Assembly (NCBI GenBank): GCA_963833885.1
Contig: CAWHZU010000004.1
Location: 1-64,000 of the forward strand
Length of the DNA stretch: 64,000 nucleotides
Direction: 5' to 3'
From: JASHPR01 sp963833885
GTDB taxonomy: Bacteria > Actinomycetota > Actinomycetes > Streptosporangiales > Streptosporangiaceae
In this document: positions 1 to 9,302 of the stretch, in pieces
How the letters are laid out: every line of letters starts with the position of its first letter
How positions within the stretch are numbered: position 1 is the first letter of the stretch
The notes under the pieces: generated by a model
What the model was told of the DNA's origin: nothing
The model's input: only the letters and a program-made list of their open reading frames with translations
The model's database searches: none
Position numbers and translations under genes: made by a program

Positions 1-1125
1 GTTGCCGCCGCCGAGCGTGGCGGCCCCGAACTGGGTGTAGCCGAGAGTGTTCCCGGTGTGCCCGTAGACGGTGCCACAGCTCGTGACGTACTTGAATACG
101 GCCAGGCCGGCCGAGTTCGTGCCGGGTCCCGGCGGAGAGGAGTTGCCCGGAACGAAGCTCAGCTGGGCGGCCTGGGTCTGGCGGGTGAAGAAGAGCGGCG
201 CGAGGTAGTCGCGGATGAACGTGTTCATCTCCGCCGGGGTGGACACGATGCCGCCTGACGCCCAGGCCGCCGAGGCCGTGAGCGCCTCGCTGACGTCCTC
301 CGGCGGCTGGCCGGGCTCCAGCTGGTAGCCGTGCAGGTACGGGCGCGGCATCCGGAACCCGGCCGGCAGGCTGGTCTGGCTGAGCCCGGCAGGCTGGTAG
401 ACGAGCGTGCTCAGCAGCGAGTTGTAGCTGCGGCCGGTCACCGCCTCGGCCATCATCGCGGCGACCACGCTGTCTGAGTTGTCGAACTTGTAGCGGCTGC
501 CGGGCAGGAACTGCAGCGGCTTGCCGAAGACGTAGCGCAGCAGCTGGTCGGGCAGGATGGTCGCGCGGGGGTACCGCGCGAGACGCTGCTGCAGCGCCTT
601 GCTCTTGGTGTAGTCGGGCAGGCCGCTGCGATGCTGCAGCACGTCCTGCAGCGTGACCCGGTGCCAGGCGCGCGGCAGCGCAGGGAGGATCTGGCCGATC
701 GTGGAGCTGAGCCGGAGCTTCCCGCTGCTGACCAGGCTGAGCGCGACCGCTCCGCTGTAGGCCTTGGCGAAGCTGGCCAGCCGCGCGTGATCGGACGTGC
801 TGAGCGGCCGGCGATCGGCCAGGCTTGCCGTCCCCGCCTGGTAGATGGCGCTCCTGCCGCCGTGCTGGACGATCACGATGACGCCGGGCGGCCCGTCGGG
901 CATGGCCACCAGCTGGTTCAGGGCCTTCTGCAACGCCGCCCCGGTCGTGACCTGAGTGCGGCTCTTGGTGCGGGCCGTGGTCTGGGCCGGTGTGGCACGG
1001 TCCGGCGTGGCGCGGGCCGGATGGTGGACAGATGCGCTGCCGGGCGTGGCCGCCGCGGCGATGGCCAGCATGCCGCCCACGGCCGTGGCCGCCGCCAATG
1101 ACCTTACAGAGCGTTTGTAGGCCAT
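1..1125 (-). CDS. Secreted serine hydrolase of the beta-lactamase / D-Ala-D-Ala carboxypeptidase fold, C-terminus cut by window edge
   Basis: The visible 375 residues begin at the ATG at 1125 and run off the window at base 1. Residues 1-31 form a basic start followed by an Ala-rich hydrophobic stretch, a likely Sec signal peptide. The SxxK nucleophile/base motif is S118-F-A-K121 and the third motif is H356-T-G inside GHTG. The second motif, usually YxN, reads F214-D-N here, so the usual Tyr is replaced, though a Tyr lies two residues earlier. Family members are extracytoplasmic DD-peptidases or esterases (Streptomyces R61 type). The SDR gene lies 70 bp upstream on the same strand, so they may be cotranscribed. 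Substrate cannot be told from sequence. Confidence 0.85.
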   Translation of the reverse strand, partial: MAYKRSVRSLAAATAVGGMLAIAAAATPGSASVHHPARATPDRATPAQTTARTKSRTQVTTGAALQKALNQLVAMPDGPPGVIVIVQHGGRSAIYQAGTASLADRRPLSTSDHARLASFAKAYSGAVALSLVSSGKLRLSSTIGQILPALPRAWHRVTLQDVLQHRSGLPDYTKSKALQQRLARYPRATILPDQLLRYVFGKPLQFLPGSRYKFDNSDSVVAAMMAEAVTGRSYNSLLSTLVYQPAGLSQTSLPAGFRMPRPYLHGYQLEPGQPPEDVSEALTASAAWASGGIVSTPAEMNTFIRDYLAPLFFTRQTQAAQLSFVPGNSSPPGPGTNSAGLAVFKYVTSCGTVYGHTGNTLGYTQFGAATLGGGN

Positions 1126-1195
1126 GAACGAAGAGTAATCAGTCACGGCCTCGGAACCGCGCCGCCACACCGGCTCTTTCAGGCCGATCTGCCGG

Positions 1196-2179
1196 TCAGG
1201 TGCTCTCGGTGGCCGACGCCTCCGTTGCCCGCCTGGTCAGCTCGGCCCAGTTGTATGCGTCCTCCGGCGTGGCGCGAACCATCTCGTCGATCATCTTTGC
1301 GTCCTCGCCGACGAGAATCCGCCAGGCCCCGGACCGCACGCCGTCGAGGATGATCGTCGCCGCGGCGGCTGCGCTGAGCGGCGCCTTGTCCCGGAAGTCG
1401 GCGTTCATCCGCAACAGCAGCTGGCGCAGGTCGTCGGCTGTGGCGTCCTTGGCCAGCAGGCCGGCCTCGGTCAGGCCGTCCCGCGCGTCACGAGGGATCA
1501 GTTCCTCGATCTGGGCGTCGCTCATCTGCGCTGGCTCCGGCAGGCCGCGGGCTCGCATGCTGTTGGCGATGATGTCGGTTCCCACGTGACCCGGCATCAC
1601 GACCGCGACTCTGACCTGGGGCGCGTTGCTGCGCAGGTCTTCGATGAGCGCCTCCGAGAAACCCCGCACGGCGAACTTGGCCGTGGCGTAGGCGGTGTTC
1701 GGCATGCCCGGACCCAGTGCCGCCCAGAGGCCGTTCACGCTGCTGGTGTTGACGAGGACGCCGTCACCGCTCGCGATCAGCAGCGGCAGGAACGCCCGGG
1801 CGCAGTAGTAAACGCCCCACCAGTCGGTTGCGAATACCTGCTCCCACACCTCCCGCTCGCTCTTGACGAAGCTCTCGCCGCCGCCGGTGCCCGCATTGTT
1901 GAAGACCAGGTCGACGTGATCGCTGTCGTGCTCCTGGAGCAGCTCATCACGGAACCGCAGGACCCATGCTTCGTCGGACACGTCGCACATGTGGCCGGTG
2001 ACCCGGACATCGGCCGGAGCGCCATCCTGCGCCATGGCCGCGGTCGCCCCGACGGCGTCCGCGTTCCGGTCACATGTCGCGACCGAGCACCCCTGCGCCG
2101 CGAGCTGGCGGACGAGCTCACGGCCCATGCCGGAGCCTCCGCCGGTTACCACGGCGAGCTTTCCATCGAATGAGTCCAC
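1196..2179 (-). CDS. SDR family NAD(P)-dependent oxidoreductase
   Basis: A 327-residue classical-type short-chain dehydrogenase starting at a GTG. The cofactor loop TGGGSGMG is at residues 12-19, NNAG at 94-97, the catalytic Ser at 147 and the YATAK active site at Y164/K168. The protein is about 70 residues longer than a minimal SDR; the extra part follows the active site and carries a long helical insertion before the C-terminus. It is divergent from the CocE-type hydrolase across a 142-bp gap that should hold both promoters. The physiological substrate is unknown. Confidence 0.9.
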   Translation of the reverse strand: MDSFDGKLAVVTGGGSGMGRELVRQLAAQGCSVATCDRNADAVGATAAMAQDGAPADVRVTGHMCDVSDEAWVLRFRDELLQEHDSDHVDLVFNNAGTGGGESFVKSEREVWEQVFATDWWGVYYCARAFLPLLIASGDGVLVNTSSVNGLWAALGPGMPNTAYATAKFAVRGFSEALIEDLRSNAPQVRVAVVMPGHVGTDIIANSMRARGLPEPAQMSDAQIEELIPRDARDGLTEAGLLAKDATADDLRQLLLRMNADFRDKAPLSAAAAATIILDGVRSGAWRILVGEDAKMIDEMVRATPEDAYNWAELTRRATEASATEST

Positions 2180-2321
2180 AGCCCGGCACCTCCCGCTCTT
2201 GCGGTCAATAAAGTGATATCAGTTTTAGGGCCGGAACGTCAAGCCGGTGCTCTGTTTCGCCTTGTCCGAGGTTCGTCCGGGACGGCACGATTGATGCAGG
2301 TAGCCGCGATGAGGAGGGCTC

Positions 2322-4075
2322 ATGAGCTTCACGGTCGAGAAGGACATCATGGTGCCGATGCGTGACGGCGTCCGGCTGGCGACGGACGCGTGGGTCCCGG
2401 CCGGCGACGGGCCCTTCCCGGTGCTGCTCGTGCGCCTCCCGTACGGCAAGGACCTGCCCGGGCTGTTCGCGTACGCGCTGCTCCCGAATATCTTCGCGCT
2501 GGTCGAAGCCGGCTATGCCGTGGTCTACCAGGACTGCCGGGGCACGTTCCGGTCCGGCGGCGAGCTCGTCCCCATGATGAACGAGCCGAACGACGGCGCC
2601 GACACCCTGGCCTGGCTGGCGGAACAGCCCTGGTGCGACGGCAACATCGGCACCTACGGGGCGTCCTACCTGGGCTTCGTCCAGTGGGCGTCCGCTTTGG
2701 CCTCGGACAAGCTGAAGGCGATCGCGCCCGCGGTCACCACCACGGACTATTACACGACGCCCTGGTACGCCGAGGGCGGCGCGCTGTCGCTGCACTCGAT
2801 CCAGTCCTGGGCGACGCTGATGGCCATGGCCGAGGTGCAGCGCGCGATGGGCGCGGGCTCCGGCGACATGCAGACGCTGATAAGCCTGGTGGCGATGGCC
2901 GCCAACCCGGATCCGCACCTTGCGGAGCTGCCGGTCCGGGCCAGGCCGCTGCTGGAGAAGCAGTGGCCATGGTGGGGGGACATCCTCGCTCATCCAGCAC
3001 GCGACGCGTTCTGGCAAGAACTCTCGGTCATTGACCGGATCGAGGACATCACCGTGCCCGCACTGAACATCGGCGGGTGGTTCGACATCTTCGCCAGCAA
3101 CACCGCGCGGACGTTCACCGAGCTGCGGAAGCGGGGCGGCAGCGCCGAGGCGCGCGAGGGTACGCGGCTGATCATCGGACCGTGGGACCACCTCAACAGC
3201 ACCGGGATCTACCCGGACCGGAAGTTCGGGCTGATGGCCGACGCGCTGTACAACGACCTGACCGGCGCGCACCAGCGGTTCTTCGACCGCTGGCTGCGGG
3301 GCCGGGAAGGCGCCACGGCGGGGGACGCCCCGGTGCGGATCTTCGTCATGGGCATCGACCAGTGGCGCGACGAGCAGGACTGGCCGCTGCCGGACACCAC
3401 GTACGCGGATTACTTCCTGGACGGCTCGGGGCGCGCGAACACCGCTGACGGCGACGGCGAGCTGCGGACCGAGGCAGTGAAGGGCGTTGGGTGGGGGTGA
3501 GGGAACCGACGTCTACCTGTACGACCCGCGGCGGCCGGTGCCCACGCTGGGCGGGCGGGTGATGAACCCGTCGACGGCGAACGCGGCCGGGGCGGTCGAC
3601 CAGCGCAAGGCCGAGGCCCGCGACGACGTGCTGTGCTACTCGACCCCGGTGCTGGAGCGCCCGGTGGAGGTCACCGGCCATGTGTCGCTGACGCTGTTCG
3701 TCTCCTCGTCGGCGGCTGACACTGACTTCACTGGCAAGCTGGTCGACGTGTTCCCGGATGGGCGCGCGATCTTCCTGACCGACGGAATCCTGCGGGCGCG
3801 CTACCGCAACTCGCTCGCCGAGCCCGAGCTGCTCACGCCCGAGTGAGGTTTACGAGGTCGCCCTCGACCTGTCGGTGACGTCCAACGTGTTCCTGCCCGG
3901 GCACCGGATTCGGCTCGAGGTTTCGAGCAGCAACTTCCCCCGCTTCGACCGCAACACCAACAGCGGCGGCGCGATCACCGAGGACGGCGAGGAGGATGTG
4001 GTGGTCGCGGTGAACCGCATTTTCCACGGCCCCGGCAACCCGAGCCGGCTGGTGCTGCCGGTCATCGACCGGTAA
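2322..4075 (+). pseudogene. CocE/NonD family alpha/beta hydrolase split by two +1 frameshifts
   Basis: Three consecutive frames give one CocE/X-Pro dipeptidyl-peptidase-type hydrolase: 2322 to about 3490, about 3490 to 3843, and about 3843 to 4075. Ser115 in GTYGASYLG, Asp255 in GWFDIF and His290 in GPWDHL form the catalytic triad, all in the first segment; the later segments encode the jelly-roll C-terminal domain (TDVYLYDP, FLPGHRIRLEVSSSNFPRFDRN-type ending). Each junction needs removal of one base, at a G-run (near 3493) and at a C-run (near 3840). Codon use and conservation continue cleanly across both junctions, so either a very recent pseudogene or two homopolymer errors in the assembly. 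The family hydrolyses esters, amides or beta-lactam-like acyl compounds. Confidence 0.85.
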
Positions 4076-4081
4076 TGGATT

Positions 4082-4115
4082 GCCCCGGCCGCCGCGGGAT
4101 GCCGGCGGCCGGGGC
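4082..4115. terminator. Strong bidirectional terminator hairpin
   Basis: A perfect 12-bp stem, GCCCCGGCCGCC (4082-4093) with GGCGGCCGGGGC (4104-4115), closes a 10-nt loop between two convergent genes (the hydrolase and the VOC gene). There is no T-tract, which is common for actinobacterial terminators. Confidence 0.75.
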
Positions 4116-4185
4116 CTCCCGGCGGCCTGCTACAACCATGGCTGATCTGGATCACCACTGGGCGTCTCCGGCGCCACCGGGCGGC

Positions 4186-4692
4186 TCAGCTGGGGGTGAC
4201 GCCGAAGATCCAGGTGACGCCGAAGCGGTCGGTGAGCATGCCGTAGGCCGGTGCAGCGGACTTGGCGGTCGCCAGCGGCGCGATCACGATGGCGCCGTCG
4301 GCGAGCTTGTCCCACAACAGCCTGATCTCGTCGATGTTGTCACCGTTGAGCAGCAGGAAGAACGACTCGTCATGGGTCAGCCCGCCGGCGCGGTGCGCGG
4401 TTTCCTCCGAGGCGCCGGCGATGCCACCGCCGGTTCCTCCGAACACGTCGTAGGCGGCCACGCGGAAGCCGTTGTCGCCCACGACCACCCCGAAGGCGAC
4501 GTGATCGGCGTCGGGAGAATCCGAGTCAACGGGGCCGAACGTCACGGGGCCGCCGTTCGGGTCGTCCTGGGGAACGCCGAACTGCCCGTAGGTGGCGATC
4601 ATCAGCTGACCGCCGAACACCGAGTGGTAGAGCTTCAGCGCCTGGCGAGCGTCGCCGCGGAAGTTGAGGTGGGCGGTGTTGGTGATGGTCAT
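4186..4692 (-). CDS. VOC superfamily protein, PhnB-like
   Basis: A 168-residue protein with the AHLNFRGDARQAL start and the YGMLTDRFGVTW ending typical of the PhnB / 3-demethylubiquinone-methyltransferase-like branch of the vicinal oxygen chelate superfamily (paired beta-alpha-beta-beta-beta modules). The ATG at 4692 is preceded by AAGGAGA at good spacing. No enzymatic activity can be assigned; family members include glyoxalases, dioxygenases and binding proteins. It lies immediately downstream of, and overlapping, a TetR-type gene, so it is probably that regulator's target. Confidence 0.85.
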   Translation of the reverse strand: MTITNTAHLNFRGDARQALKLYHSVFGGQLMIATYGQFGVPQDDPNGGPVTFGPVDSDSPDADHVAFGVVVGDNGFRVAAYDVFGGTGGGIAGASEETAHRAGGLTHDESFFLLLNGDNIDEIRLLWDKLADGAIVIAPLATAKSAAPAYGMLTDRFGVTWIFGVTPS

Positions 4693-5221
4693 CGGGAATT
4701 CTCCTTGGAGTTCGCTGGATAGCTGGGTGGCGCAGTGCCCCTCGCAGGGCAGGAATGATGACGCCGTCGAGCAGGGCGAGGGAGAACTCGCGGGTGATCG
4801 GTTCCTGCTCCAGCGGACGGCTGATACACATCATCGGGATGACCCGGGCCAGGGTCTCGATGTCGGCTGGCGGGAACTCGCCGCGGTCCACGGCGCGCTG
4901 CATCAGGACCCGGTTCGCCTCGATCCGGGGCCCGATCCCCGCCCGGGTCGAGGCCTCCGCGAGACGTTTGTCCGTCTTGGACAACATCAACAGCCCGGTC
5001 AGAGCCTGCAGCTGGACCTGCTGGTCATCGGGGGTGTCCGGGACGAACAGCGCGATGGCGTCCGCACGGAAACTGCCGGTGTCCGGCAGGTGGTCCAAGC
5101 CGACGTCGGTCTCGCTCAACCGCGCCGCGGCGGCGAGCACCAGGCCCGCCTTTGTCGCCCAGCGCCGGCACACTGTCGCCCTCGCTGCCCCGGTTCGCGC
5201 GGCCACCATGTCGATCGTCAT
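4526..5221 (-). CDS. TetR/AcrR family regulator, N-terminally short and over-running its neighbour; probably damaged
   Basis: The recognition part of the helix-turn-helix is clear (MTIDMVAARTG then RATVCRRWATKAGLV), and residues 35-175 look like a TetR ligand/dimer domain with PALRG near the expected end. Two things are wrong. The first DNA-binding helix that precedes the GYEGMT segment is missing: in this frame a TGA stands 11 codons upstream of the ATG and no start codon lies between. At the 3' end the frame runs 167 nt into the downstream VOC gene with low-complexity Arg/Pro residues, as if the natural stop near 4730 was lost by a shift. It may be inactive. Confidence 0.6.
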   Translation of the reverse strand: MTIDMVAARTGAARATVCRRWATKAGLVLAAAARLSETDVGLDHLPDTGSFRADAIALFVPDTPDDQQVQLQALTGLLMLSKTDKRLAEASTRAGIGPRIEANRVLMQRAVDRGEFPPADIETLARVIPMMCISRPLEQEPITREFSLALLDGVIIPALRGALRHPAIQRTPRRIPDDHHQHRPPQLPRRRSPGAEALPLGVRRSADDRHLRAVRRSPGRPERRPRDVRPR

Positions 5222-5303
5222 GCCCTCGTACCCGATATCTACAAGTATCGAGATTCACGAGCCCGCTAGTGTGGGGCGGCGCCAGCGAGGAAGGTGGCAC
5301 AGA

Positions 5304-6491
5304 GTGGCGAGACGAACCATCTCGGTGCAGCGGCGGCGTCACATCTTGGTGCGCCGGCACTACCTCGGCGGCGGCGCCGCGGGCCCGGAAGCGGTGACTC
5401 AGGCCCTGGTCGCGCTGCATGCCACCGACCCGGCCTCGGTCTACCTCTCGATACTCGCCCGCAGCACCACATCGAGCCTGGCCGATGTGTCGGCGGCGAT
5501 GTACGAGCGGCGCAGCCTCGTGCGCTGGATGGCCATGCGGCGCACCTTGTTCCTCCTGCCCCGTACCGACGTCCCGATCGTGCAGGCCGCGATCAGCACC
5601 CCACTCGCCGCCGTGCTGCGCCGGCGCCTGATCAGCCAGTTGAAGCGCAACGGCACGGAGCCGCCCGTCAGCGGTGACCTGGAAACGTGGCTTTCCAGCC
5701 TGCAGGGACAGGTCGAGCACGCCTTGCGTGCCCGGGGCAGCGCCACAGGCGCCGAGCTGGCCGCCGACGTCCCGGCGCTGCGGACCCTCATTCCACCCCG
5801 CGCGGCCTCGGACCGCCCGCAGAACGTCACCTCCTCCCTGCTCACCATGATGAGTGCCCAGGGCCGCATCGTCCGCGGTACCCCGACCGGCCCTTGGACC
5901 AGTCGCCACCACCGCTGGGAACCCGTCGAACGCTGGTGGCATGACGGCCTGCCCGAACTGGCCGCCGAAGACTCGCAGCGAGAACTGGCCCGGCGCTGGC
6001 TCGCCCGGTTCGGGCCGGCCACGGTCGACGACTTGCAGTGGTGGACCGGCTGGAACAAGACCACTGTCCGGCACGCGCTCCGCGAGCTTCCCGTCGAGGA
6101 CGTGGACCTGCACGGCGACACCGGCATCGCCCTCGTTGACGACGATCTCGACGATGCGACGGACCCTCCGGCCGCCGCGCTGCTGCCCGCTCTCGACCCC
6201 ACCCCCATGGGCTGGAAACTACGCGACTGGTTCTTCGGCATCCCGCAGCACCACGTATTTGACAACCGGGGCAACATCGGGCCCACTCTGTGGTGGGACG
6301 GCGAGATCATCGGCTCCTGGGCCGTGGATGCCACCGGCGAGATCCGGACGATGGTGGTCGCTGACCGGGGAGCCGCAGCGCGCACCGCCATCCAGGACGT
6401 CGCGGCACGGATGCAGAAACGGCTGCAGGGAACCGCGATCACGCCCGCGATTCGCACGCCTCTGGGGCACTCACTCGTTCGGGGCAGGTAG
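5304..6491 (+). CDS. Winged-helix DNA-binding domain protein (HTH_42 / AlkZ-related family)
   Basis: A 395-residue protein of the winged-helix family that includes the AlkZ/YcaQ DNA glycosylases. Diagnostic segments are LVALHATDPASVYLS near residue 40, WMAMRRTLFLL near 80 and the C-terminal LWWDGEIIGSW beta segment. The chosen start is the GTG at 5304, with GAGGAAGG (5287-5294) as ribosome binding site; the frame is open far upstream but that part runs antisense through the TetR gene and has no family similarity. Actinobacterial paralogues are many and mostly uncharacterised, so a DNA-repair role is possible but not shown. Confidence 0.85.
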   Translation: MARRTISVQRRRHILVRRHYLGGGAAGPEAVTQALVALHATDPASVYLSILARSTTSSLADVSAAMYERRSLVRWMAMRRTLFLLPRTDVPIVQAAISTPLAAVLRRRLISQLKRNGTEPPVSGDLETWLSSLQGQVEHALRARGSATGAELAADVPALRTLIPPRAASDRPQNVTSSLLTMMSAQGRIVRGTPTGPWTSRHHRWEPVERWWHDGLPELAAEDSQRELARRWLARFGPATVDDLQWWTGWNKTTVRHALRELPVEDVDLHGDTGIALVDDDLDDATDPPAAALLPALDPTPMGWKLRDWFFGIPQHHVFDNRGNIGPTLWWDGEIIGSWAVDATGEIRTMVVADRGAAARTAIQDVAARMQKRLQGTAITPAIRTPLGHSLVRGR

Positions 6492-6550
6492 AGCCGGTGG
6501 TCCTGCGGACCGTTTCCTCACGCGGCCCGTTCAGGACAGCCGGCGCGGTC

Positions 6551-6705
6551 TCAGAAGGGCAGCGGGCCGTAGCCGCCGGGTGCCGTCAGTTTTCCAGATG
6601 TGGCCCCACAGGATCCCGCTCGGACCGTCGTCCGGCAGGGTGGCCAGGTACACGCTGGGCTCCGCGCCCTCCGCGGGCGTGCGGAACCCGCGGTGGTCGT
6701 TGAAG
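6551..6705 (-). pseudogene. 3'-end fragment of an SDR gene, duplicate of the end of the 9.3-kb SDR gene
   Basis: These ~155 bp match positions 9305-9455, the 3' end of the SDR gene at 9303-10064, with about five substitutions and one extra G. The minus-strand translation reads NDHRGFRTPAEGAEP and ILWGHIWKTDGT as in the intact gene. The 5' two-thirds (cofactor site and active site) are absent, so it cannot encode an enzyme. The fragment's own ending would have been PLPF followed by TGA, whereas the intact gene ends PLPW then TAA, so it is a copy of a paralogue or an old duplication. See the related finding. Confidence 0.85.
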
Positions 6706-6730
6706 GCGCAGGCGGCCGCTAGCCGGAGCT

Positions 6731-9115
6731 TCACATGCCCGGCAGCCGTCGCATCCGGCGCCGCCACAGTGTCTCCAGGCCGATGCTGATCACGAGCAGA
6801 CCAAGCAGGCCGGTCACGACCAGGGCCAATTCCAGGGCCGGTCGCTTGAACCCTGCGCCGAAACCCTGGATGAGGAAATACTCCGACAGCGGGTGGTCGT
6901 CGGTGAGCACCGGGCCCGCTCCCGTATAGGCATTGACCTGGCCGTCCCTTAGCCACACCAGCCTGTGAATGATCGAGGGCCAGGACGTGACCGGGACCGG
7001 GCGGTAGTCGGGCGCGCCCGCCAGGTCCGCTCGAGCCGCAGGGGAACCGAACACATGCATGATCGCGCTGGCGCTCAAGACCATCGGAGCTTGCGACCCG
7101 AGAAGGTACATGCCATAGGGCCGGGGGCCGTGGATCACAGTCACGTAGCGGAATGATGCCCGAAATGTCCGGAGAATCAGCTTCTCCAGCGCGGGACCGC
7201 TGTAGGGGACAAACGAAGTCAGCACACCGCCTGGTTGGAGGCGTGCACGCGCCTCCTGGTAGAACTGCCGCGTCATCAGGACCACAGTCCCTGCGCTCCA
7301 AATGGGCGGCGGGGCATCGATAGTGATCAGGTCGTAGCGCTTATTGGATAGGCGGACATAGTTACGACCGTCGTTGATGGTGATGTGGCCGAGCGGGCTG
7401 TGCAGGTAGCGGTTCGCATCCGGGTAGAACCAGGACATCAGTGAGGGCACGGTGGGGTCCAGCTCCACGGCGTCGGTGTGCAGGCCGAGAATGATCGACG
7501 AGCGATACGTCGTACCCATGCCGAAGCAAATGTTGAGCATCGACGAGGCGTTCGGCCGCAGCGCCTTCGGAATGTAGGCGAGCAGCTTGGTGTCGATCGT
7601 GAGCTTGGTGATCCCTGTCCCGTTGACCAGCAGCTGTCGCGCGCTCGGCCGGCCGCCGACTACGTCGACCGTGGCGGCGCTGTCCTCGAAGTGGGCCTTC
7701 GGCGCCGCGGTCGGCGCGAGCCGCCGCTGGATGTAAGTCAGCCTTGCCACCGGGACGAAGAGCAGCAGCACGAGGACGGTGATGAGGGCGACCGCGATGC
7801 ATGCCCACAGCGGTCGCTGGCTGGACGCAAACGCGGTCGCCAGGCAGCTGCCGATCGCCGCCTCGACGATGCACAGGGTGATGATCGACGCGCTGGCGCC
7901 GAGAACCGGGATCAGCACGAAGCCGGCGGCCACCGTGCCGACGACGCATCCGGCAGTGTTGGCTGCATAGACGAACCCGACTCCGCGGCTCGCCTGGGCG
8001 GCGCTGTCGACGAAGAGCCGGACCGTCAGCGGGAACGCATAGCCGAGCAGACCCGTGACCGGAAGGATGAGGGGAACCACCACTGGCAATCCGGCTGGGC
8101 CCTCGATGTTGCTGACGATCAGCGGCACGAGCGCGAGACTCGCCGCGCCGGCCAGGCACACGCCAAGCGTCGACATCTGGGGCGTGCGGTGCTTCTGGCG
8201 CTCGTAAACCAGGCTGCCGCCGGCGATCCCGATCAGGAAGACAGCCACGACCGCGACGAAGACGTAGATGGATGAGCCGGTGGCCTGCAAGAGCACGCGG
8301 GTCCAGAGCACCTCCAGCGCGAGGCTGACGAGCCCCGACAGGAACGTGACCGCGAGCAGGAGCCACTGGCGAAGGCGCAGCCGCTGGCGGCGCTCGGTCG
8401 CTGGAGATCGGACCTTCTCCATTTTCGGCAGCGCCCGCGAGATGAGGAGGGCGCCGACGCCAGCTCCGAGATTGAGGCAAACCGCGACGAATGTCGTCCC
8501 TCTCAGCCCGAGCAGCTCGATGAGCAGGTAGCCGCTCGCCACGCTGCCCACCACGGCTCCTAAGGTGTTCAGCCCGTAAAGCCTGGCTATCCGCTCGCCC
8601 ACGTCCGGATCGGTGCGCACGAGGTGGCGGGTCAGTACTGGCAGGGTCATCCCCATGATCAGGGTTACCGGCGTCAGCGCTGCGAAGGCCAGGACGAATC
8701 GGATCAGCGCCACCTCACCCGGCGGGAGCGAGAGGTAGGCGCTGCGGAAGACGGTCGCGATAATGTCGAAGGCCAGCGGCATGAGCAAGGCGAGTCCGGC
8801 GACGGTAACTTCAAGCAGCCCGTAGACGACCAGCGCCCGCCGCAGCTTCGCCCCGATCGCCGCGCCGAGAAGTGACCCGATGCCAAGGCCGGCCAGGAAC
8901 GCGGTAACGGTCGTGACGATCGCTTGCGTCGTGTTCCCGAAGACAAGAACAAGGTCCTGTGTCCAGACCACCTGGTAGATCAGGCCTGCTGCGCCCGATG
9001 CCATGAACAGGAGCGGGACCCGGGCGTCGGACTCCAGCGGCCGGGCGAGTAAGCCTCCCGCCGTCTCTGGAACCGGGCTTAGGCCAACCCGGGCGGCATC
9101 GATCCGCTTTGTCAC
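6731..9115 (-). CDS. Fused MFS-like membrane domain / spermidine synthase-like domain protein
   Basis: A 794-residue protein. Residues ~30-465 hold about a dozen hydrophobic helices (ASGAAGLIYQVVWTQ, GIGSLLGA, then repeated motifs in two halves); residues ~490-730 form a spermidine synthase-type Rossmann domain with the signature NICFGMGTTYRS, the acidic AVELDPTV and LITIDAPPP. Such fusions are widespread in bacteria; whether they make aminopropyl compounds or modify another substrate at the membrane is unsettled. The polyamine-binding Asp pair of true SpeE enzymes is not obvious. The likely start is the GTG at 9115, with no good ribosome binding site. The flanks carry a duplicated SDR end on both sides. 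Confidence 0.85.
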   Translation of the reverse strand: MTKRIDAARVGLSPVPETAGGLLARPLESDARVPLLFMASGAAGLIYQVVWTQDLVLVFGNTTQAIVTTVTAFLAGLGIGSLLGAAIGAKLRRALVVYGLLEVTVAGLALLMPLAFDIIATVFRSAYLSLPPGEVALIRFVLAFAALTPVTLIMGMTLPVLTRHLVRTDPDVGERIARLYGLNTLGAVVGSVASGYLLIELLGLRGTTFVAVCLNLGAGVGALLISRALPKMEKVRSPATERRQRLRLRQWLLLAVTFLSGLVSLALEVLWTRVLLQATGSSIYVFVAVVAVFLIGIAGGSLVYERQKHRTPQMSTLGVCLAGAASLALVPLIVSNIEGPAGLPVVVPLILPVTGLLGYAFPLTVRLFVDSAAQASRGVGFVYAANTAGCVVGTVAAGFVLIPVLGASASIITLCIVEAAIGSCLATAFASSQRPLWACIAVALITVLVLLLFVPVARLTYIQRRLAPTAAPKAHFEDSAATVDVVGGRPSARQLLVNGTGITKLTIDTKLLAYIPKALRPNASSMLNICFGMGTTYRSSIILGLHTDAVELDPTVPSLMSWFYPDANRYLHSPLGHITINDGRNYVRLSNKRYDLITIDAPPPIWSAGTVVLMTRQFYQEARARLQPGGVLTSFVPYSGPALEKLILRTFRASFRYVTVIHGPRPYGMYLLGSQAPMVLSASAIMHVFGSPAARADLAGAPDYRPVPVTSWPSIIHRLVWLRDGQVNAYTGAGPVLTDDHPLSEYFLIQGFGAGFKRPALELALVVTGLLGLLVISIGLETLWRRRMRRLPGM

Positions 9116-9302
9116 GGGGAGAGACTACATGGCATAAAAACTCGTCGTCGGCTAGTGCGAGAAGCGCGGGCGGCACGCAGCCACCTGGCGGGGTTCACTT
9201 ATCTTGCGCGACAAGACACCCCCGCTGGTTCCCTATGGTGTCGCCGGCCCGTTGCTGCTGGTGAGAGACGACAGCGGCGCGCCGGCGCCACCAATTGCGT
9301 AC

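Noticed and set aside
5025..6113. Long minus-strand open frame opposite the winged-helix gene
   Set aside because: Antisense shadow in GC-rich DNA: low-complexity Arg/Ala/Pro composition and no family similarity, while the plus strand has clear domains.
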